Origin: Halomonas sp. H10-9-1 | GTDB taxonomy: Bacteria > Pseudomonadota > Gammaproteobacteria > Pseudomonadales > Halomonadaceae | NCBI RefSeq assembly: GCF_040147005.1 | Contig: NZ_JAMSHO010000001.1 | Location: 3,596,001 to 3,660,000 of the forward strand | DNA: 64,000 bases | Reading direction: 5' to 3' | Part shown: one piece after another, positions 60,107-64,000 of the stretch | Numbering within the stretch: position 1 is the first letter of the stretch | Layout: each line of letters opens with the position of its first letter | Translations under genes and position numbers: made by a program | The notes under the pieces: generated by a model | Told to the model about the DNA's origin: nothing | Seen by the model: the letters and a program-made list of their open reading frames with translations, nothing else | The model's database searches: none

Positions 60107-60954
60107 TGCTGCTGCATTTCACCAAGATGCATGGCCTCGGCAACGACTTCATGGTGGTCGACCTGGTGACCCAGCGCGCCCACTTCACCGACGCCCAGGT
60201 GCGCCGCCTGGCCGACCGCCGCTTCGGCGTCGGCTTCGACCAGTTGCTGGTGGTCGAGCCGCCCCGGGACCCGGACATGGATTTCCGCTACCGCATCTAC
60301 AACGCCGACGGCAGCGAGGTGGAGAACTGCGGCAATGGCGCGCGCTGCTTCGCCCGCTTCGTGCGCGACCAGCGCCTGACCCACAAGCGCGAGATTCACG
60401 TCGAGACCGCCGGCGGCGCCCTGGTGCTGAACGTGGAGGACGACGGCCGCATCCGCGTCGACATGGGCGAACCGCGCTTCGCCCCCGAGGCACTGCCCTT
60501 CACGACTGAGCTTTTCGACGCCACCGAGGACCGCGTGCTGCACGCCCTGGAGGTGGACGGCGAGCACCTCGAGGTGGGGGTGGTCTCCATGGGCAATCCC
60601 CATGCGGTGCTGCGGGTCGATGACGTCGACAGCGCCCCGGTCGAGCGCCTGGGCCCGGCCCTCGAGGCCCATCCGCGCTTCCCCAGGCGGGTCAACGCCG
60701 GCTTCATGCAGGTCGTCTCGGCGCACGAGATCCGCCTGAGGGTGTACGAGCGGGGTAGCGGCGAGACCCTGGCCTGCGGTACCGGCGCCTGCGCCGCCGT
60801 GGCCAGCGGCATCCGCCAGGGACTGCTGGAGAGCCCGGTCCGAGTACATCTTCCGGGGGGCGAGCTGAGCATAGAGTGGGCCGGTCCCGGCACCCCCCTG
60901 ACCATGACCGGCCCCGCCGAACGCGTCTTCGACGGCCGCCTGGTACTCTATTGA
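60106..60954 (+). CDS. dapF: Diaminopimelate epimerase
   Basis: 282 aa from ATG 60106. It racemises LL- to meso-diaminopimelate with a pair of cysteines: Cys75 in NCGNGARCF and Cys224 in [18 protein letters not shown] opens the protein. The frame runs up to 60052 within lysA, but the TGATG overlap and homology fix the start. Next is a DUF484 gene after a 76-bp gap that has three short copies of a CAACTGACRCAC-like unit. Confidence 0.97.
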   Translation: MLLHFTKMHGLGNDFMVVDLVTQRAHFTDAQVRRLADRRFGVGFDQLLVVEPPRDPDMDFRYRIYNADGSEVENCGNGARCFARFVRDQRLTHKREIHVETAGGALVLNVEDDGRIRVDMGEPRFAPEALPFTTELFDATEDRVLHALEVDGEHLEVGVVSMGNPHAVLRVDDVDSAPVERLGPALEAHPRFPRRVNAGFMQVVSAHEIRLRVYERGSGETLACGTGACAAVASGIRQGLLESPVRVHLPGGELSIEWAGPGTPLTMTGPAERVFDGRLVLY

Positions 60955-61030
60955 CACACCCAACTGACGCACTCAACTGACACACCCACTGAAGCGCACA
61001 TCCGATTCCGCGCCCCCGCGAGGAGATGGC

Positions 61031-61747
61031 ATGCCACGAGCCGCACCTGAACCGCGCAAGACTCTCGACCCCGACCGGGTCGCCGAATGGCTGGCCACCC
61101 ATCCCGACTTCTTCGTCGGCCGTGAGGGGCTGCTGCAACAGCTCAAGGTGCCCCACCCCGAGGCGCGTGGCGCCACCTCGCTGCTCGAGCGCCTGGTCCA
61201 CGACCTGCGCACCCGCGCCGAACAGGCCGAGTGGCGCCTGGAGCAGTTGCTGGAGTCGGCCCGCCACAACGAGGCCCAGTACCGGCGTACCCGCGAGCTG
61301 GTGCTGGCGCTGGTGGAGGCCCAGGACCGCGACGCCCTGGGCCAGGCACTGGCCACCCAGCTCGGCGAGCGCTTCGCCACGCCGGCGGTGGCGCTGTGGT
61401 GTCCGCCCAGCCTCTCCGATAGCGAGCCACACCCGCCCCAGGCGCCCCGCCAGGTGCTCGACGAGCACGCCGGGTCACGCCTGGCGGCGCTGCTCGACGG
61501 CCGCACCAGTCGCTGCACCCGCCTGACACCCACCGACTGGAAGCGCCTGCTGCCCCATGCCTCCGCGCCGCGTCGCTCGGGCTCCTGCGCCATCACCCGA
61601 CTGAGCCTGGGCGAGCCGCTGGGTTACCTGGTGCTGGCCAGCCCCGACCAGGAGCACTTCCGGGCCAGCATGGACACCCTGTTCACCGAGTATGTGGGCG
61701 ACGTGGTGGCGCGACTGCTGGTCTGCCTCGGCCCCGGCCATGCCTAG
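61031..61747 (+). CDS. DUF484 family (GAF-like) protein
   Basis: 238 aa. It is a conserved protein of unknown function always found between dapF and xerC. The N-terminus AEWLATHPDFFVGREGLLQQ and LKVPHPEARGATSLLERLV is the DUF484 hallmark, then a coiled coil (about 55-90) and a GAF-like C-terminal half. ATG 61031 follows GAGGAG. Its stop overlaps xerC by 8 nt. A link to chromosome dimer resolution is suggested only by gene order. Confidence 0.9.
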   Translation: MPRAAPEPRKTLDPDRVAEWLATHPDFFVGREGLLQQLKVPHPEARGATSLLERLVHDLRTRAEQAEWRLEQLLESARHNEAQYRRTRELVLALVEAQDRDALGQALATQLGERFATPAVALWCPPSLSDSEPHPPQAPRQVLDEHAGSRLAALLDGRTSRCTRLTPTDWKRLLPHASAPRRSGSCAITRLSLGEPLGYLVLASPDQEHFRASMDTLFTEYVGDVVARLLVCLGPGHA

Positions 61748-62657
61748 CCCCGGGCCGCTCGCCGGCGAGGTGGAGACCTTCCTGGCGAGGCTCTCGCGCA
61801 CCGCCAGCCCCGCCACCCTGGACGCCTATCGGCGCGACCTGAGCCGCCTGCTCGCCTTCCTGGACGAGCAGGCGGTGACGACCTGGCGCCAGTGGGATGC
61901 CAGCCTGGTGCGCCGTTTCCTGGGCGGCGAGCGAGCCCGCGGCCTGGCACCGCGCAGCCTGGCCCGCCGCCGCTCGGCCTGCTCGCGGCTGGCCGACCAC
62001 CTGCTCGCCGGGGGCCACCTCGACCACAATCCGGTGGCACTGGTGCGCAGCCCGCGCCAGCCGCGTCACCTGCCGCGGCCGGTGGACGTGGACCGCCTGG
62101 CCAGCTTCCTCGACACGCCCCACGACGGTTCGCCCCTGGCGGTGCGCGACCAGGCGATGCTCGAACTCTTCTACTCCAGTGGCCTGCGCCTCGCCGAGCT
62201 GGCGGGGCTGGACCTCGACGACCTGCGCGACGCACGGGTGCGGGTGCTGGGCAAGGGCGGCAAGCCGCGCCAGGTGCCGGTGGGATCGCGGGCCCACCAG
62301 GCGCTGCAGGCCTGGATCGGCGTGCGCGCGGTCATGGCCGCCCCCGGCGAGTCCGCGCTGTTCGTAGGCAACCGCGGCGCGCGGCTGGGCCATCGCGCCA
62401 TCCAGCAGCGCCTGGCGCTGATCGCCCGGCGCCGCGGACTCGACGAGCACCTCCACCCACACCGGCTACGCCACTCCTTCGCCAGCCACCTGCTGGAGTC
62501 GAGCCAGGACCTGCGCGCCGTGCAGGAGCTGCTGGGCCACGCCAACCTCTCCACCACCCAGGTCTACACCCACCTCGATTGGCAGCACCTGGCGACCAGC
62601 TACGACGCCGCCCACCCGCGGGCACGGCGCCGACGCAACGACGAGACCCCGACATGA
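61740..62657 (+). CDS. xerC: Tyrosine recombinase XerC
   Basis: 305 aa. With XerD it resolves chromosome dimers at dif. The catalytic set is Arg150 (SGLRLAEL), Lys172 (GKGGKPR), His241 and Arg244 (HPHRLRH), His267 (LGHANL) and Tyr276 (QVYTHLD). The frame is open earlier (61692), but ATG 61740 overlaps the DUF484 stop and fits the family. The HAD gene overlaps its end by 4 nt. It is a housekeeping recombinase rather than an island integrase. Confidence 0.95.
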   Translation: MPSPGPLAGEVETFLARLSRTASPATLDAYRRDLSRLLAFLDEQAVTTWRQWDASLVRRFLGGERARGLAPRSLARRRSACSRLADHLLAGGHLDHNPVALVRSPRQPRHLPRPVDVDRLASFLDTPHDGSPLAVRDQAMLELFYSSGLRLAELAGLDLDDLRDARVRVLGKGGKPRQVPVGSRAHQALQAWIGVRAVMAAPGESALFVGNRGARLGHRAIQQRLALIARRRGLDEHLHPHRLRHSFASHLLESSQDLRAVQELLGHANLSTTQVYTHLDWQHLATSYDAAHPRARRRRNDETPT

Positions 62658-63391
62658 ACCTCGAGGCGATCACCTTCGACCTGGACGACACCCTGTGGGA
62701 CAACGGCGGCGTGATGCGCCGCACCGAGCACGGCCACTACGCTTGGCTCGACGCGGCGCTGGCCGAACAAGGAGCCGTGGCCCCCGCCGGCCGCTTCGCC
62801 GCGCGCTTCCCGCTGGAGGCCTTCGTGGCACGGCGCCTGGCACTGGCCGCCGCCCACCCCCCGCGGCGCGGCGACTTCACCTGGCTACGCCGGCGGGCGC
62901 TGGCCGAGCTGCTGGGGGAGTACGGGCTGGCGCATGAACACGCCGAGCGGTGGGCGGCGCGGGCCATGGAGCGCTTCATGGCGCTGCGCCATGAGGTCGA
63001 GCCCCACCCGGAGGTGGAAGCGCTGCTCGAGGCATTGGGCAGGCGCTATCGGCTGGCCAGCATCACCAACGGCAACGTCGAGGTCGCGCGCCTGCCGCTG
63101 GGACGTCACTTCCCGGTGGCCGTCACCGCCGGCGAACTGCTCGCCCCCAAGCCCGACCCGCGCCCCTTCCTGCTGGCGCTGTCACGCCTGGGCGCCCACC
63201 CCGAGCGCGCACTGCACGTGGGCGACTCCTGGGAGGAGGACGCCCTGCCCGCCCGCCGCCTGGGCATGCGGGCGGCGTGGATCGGCCCCGACGACCGCCC
63301 GATCCCCACTGGCATCCACCGCCTGAGTCATGTGCGCGAGCTGTCGGAGCTGGTTCAGTGGATGGAGAAGACCAAGGGGCGCCGAGAATAA
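62654..63391 (+). CDS. yigB: HAD-superfamily hydrolase (YigB-like)
   Basis: 245 aa. It is probably an FMN phosphatase or related HAD phosphatase, as for E. coli YigB next to xerC. Motif I is FDLDDTLWDNGG (Asp9 and Asp11), motif II SITNGN, and the final motif HVGDSWEEDALPARRLGMRAAWIG. ATG 62654 overlaps the xerC stop (ATGA). Last gene of the argH-to-yigB operon; no terminator is obvious in 63392-63444. Confidence 0.9.
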   Translation: MNLEAITFDLDDTLWDNGGVMRRTEHGHYAWLDAALAEQGAVAPAGRFAARFPLEAFVARRLALAAAHPPRRGDFTWLRRRALAELLGEYGLAHEHAERWAARAMERFMALRHEVEPHPEVEALLEALGRRYRLASITNGNVEVARLPLGRHFPVAVTAGELLAPKPDPRPFLLALSRLGAHPERALHVGDSWEEDALPARRLGMRAAWIGPDDRPIPTGIHRLSHVRELSELVQWMEKTKGRRE

Positions 63392-63444
63392 GCCAAAGGG
63401 GCGGTCCGAGGACCAGGGGTGAGGAGCAACGCTCCGAACGAACG

Positions 63445-64000
63445 TTACTCTTCTGTGGGCCCTAGCAGCCAGGCGTCCAGGCGCGCCTCGAGCTCCTCGA
63501 TGCCCTGCCCCTTGAGCGACGAGAAGAGCTGGATGGTCACCAGATCCTCCCACTCGCGCAACCGCGAACGCACTTGCTGCAGGGCGCTCGCCGCGGGGCC
63601 GCGCTTGAGCTTGTCGGCCTTGGTCAGCAGGATATGCACCGGCATCTCCTGGGCATCGGCCCAGCCGAGCATGGTCTGGTCGAACTCGGAGAGCGGGTGG
63701 CGCACATCCATCACCAGCACCAGGCCCTTGAGCGAGGCACGGCGCTGCAGGTAGTCGGAGAGGTGGCGCTGCCACTCCAGCTTGACCGCCTCGGGCACCT
63801 TGGCATAGCCATAGCCGGGCAGGTCCACCAGGCGCCGGTCGAGGTTGTCACCCAGCGAGAAGAAGTTGATCAGCTGGGTGCGGCCGGGCGTCTTGGAAAT
63901 CCGTGCCAGCGCATTCTGTCGGGTCAAGGTGTTGATCGCGCTTGATTTTCCGGCATTCGAGCGACCGGCGAAGGCCACTTCGGCACCGCCGTCCGTCGGG
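63445..64000 (-). CDS. engB: Ribosome biogenesis GTP-binding protein EngB (YsxC), 5' end outside the window
   Basis: About 185 codons are present; the start lies beyond base 64000. It is an essential GTPase for 50S assembly. G1 is [12 protein letters not shown], then the switch [13 protein letters not shown]3 VDLPGYGY, G4 [11 protein letters not shown] and G5 FSSLKGQG. A frame beginning at GTG 63978 would lose the conserved EVAFAG, so the true gene continues upstream (the visible frame reads back through [12 protein letters not shown]). Convergent with yigB. Confidence 0.95.
   Translation of the reverse strand, partial: PTDGGAEVAFAGRSNAGKSSAINTLTRQNALARISKTPGRTQLINFFSLGDNLDRRLVDLPGYGYAKVPEAVKLEWQRHLSDYLQRRASLKGLVLVMDVRHPLSEFDQTMLGWADAQEMPVHILLTKADKLKRGPAASALQQVRSRLREWEDLVTIQLFSSLKGQGIEELEARLDAWLLGPTEE

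Noticed and set aside
61740..62657. Tyrosine recombinase as an island integrase
   Set aside because: Gene order dapF-DUF484-xerC-yigB and the size identify the housekeeping XerC.

Overview
The window is GC-rich chromosomal DNA from a gammaproteobacterium, most likely a Halomonas-like member of the Halomonadaceae or a close relative. The evidence is gene order: a cbrB / CrcZ-type sRNA / pcnB-folK-panBCD block as in Pseudomonas, a complete ftsH-folP-glmM-tpiA-secG-tRNA-rimP-nusA-infB-rbfA-truB-rpsO-pnp block, a dnaJ-dapB-carAB-greA block, a fur/bamE-rnfH-ratA/smpB-ssrA block, and hemCDXY divergent from argH. A Pseudomonas-type Fur with a single cysteine in its metal-site motif fits the same placement. 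No rRNA, CRISPR array or intact prophage is visible.

Layout. 1-7.2 kb (+ strand): the end of the sigma-54 activator cbrB, a sigma-54 promoter and a roughly 510-nt CrcZ-like RNA packed with A-rich Hfq/Crc decoy motifs, then pcnB, folK, panB, panC, panD and an acetyl-CoA acetyltransferase. 7.2-22.8 kb (- strand): one long translation, RNA-decay and cell-envelope super-operon running from rlmE/ftsH to pnp, with two tRNA genes (Leu-GAG, fMet) inside it. 23.0-37.5 kb: yhbY diverges from rlmE; greA, carB, carA and dapB follow on the - strand, with a candidate pyrBI-like leader peptide and attenuator in front of carA; then a DUF2218-like protein, a CorA-family channel, the dnaJ-dnaK-grpE heat-shock set with two sigma-32-type promoters, recN with an SOS-like promoter, and fur. 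37.6-39.9 kb: bamE, rnfH, ratA, smpB and tmRNA.

The accessory part lies directly downstream of the tmRNA gene, about 39.9-45.6 kb. It is a decayed integrative element: a truncated integrase start preceded by GGGGGCA motifs, a frame-shifted small gene with a 7-copy 8-bp microsatellite, an intact HigB/HigA-type toxin-antitoxin pair behind a palindromic operator, and an IS66 transposase remnant. A secreted von Willebrand A protein with three almost identical 264-bp repeats follows, and then an exported protein I cannot classify.

45.8-64 kb returns to housekeeping and metabolism: carboxynorspermidine synthase and decarboxylase, broken pieces of gapA and mgsA, two crcB fluoride-channel genes, a large MscS channel, hemY-hemX-hemD-hemC, and the divergent argH-lptM-lysA-dapF-DUF484-xerC-HAD operon; the window ends inside engB (ysxC). 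Several non-coding elements (heptamer and octamer tandem repeats, dispersed 40-bp repeats and long imperfect hairpins) sit in the gaps and are listed separately. Where a start codon differs from the longest reading frame, the reason (Shine-Dalgarno position or family length) is given in the entry.
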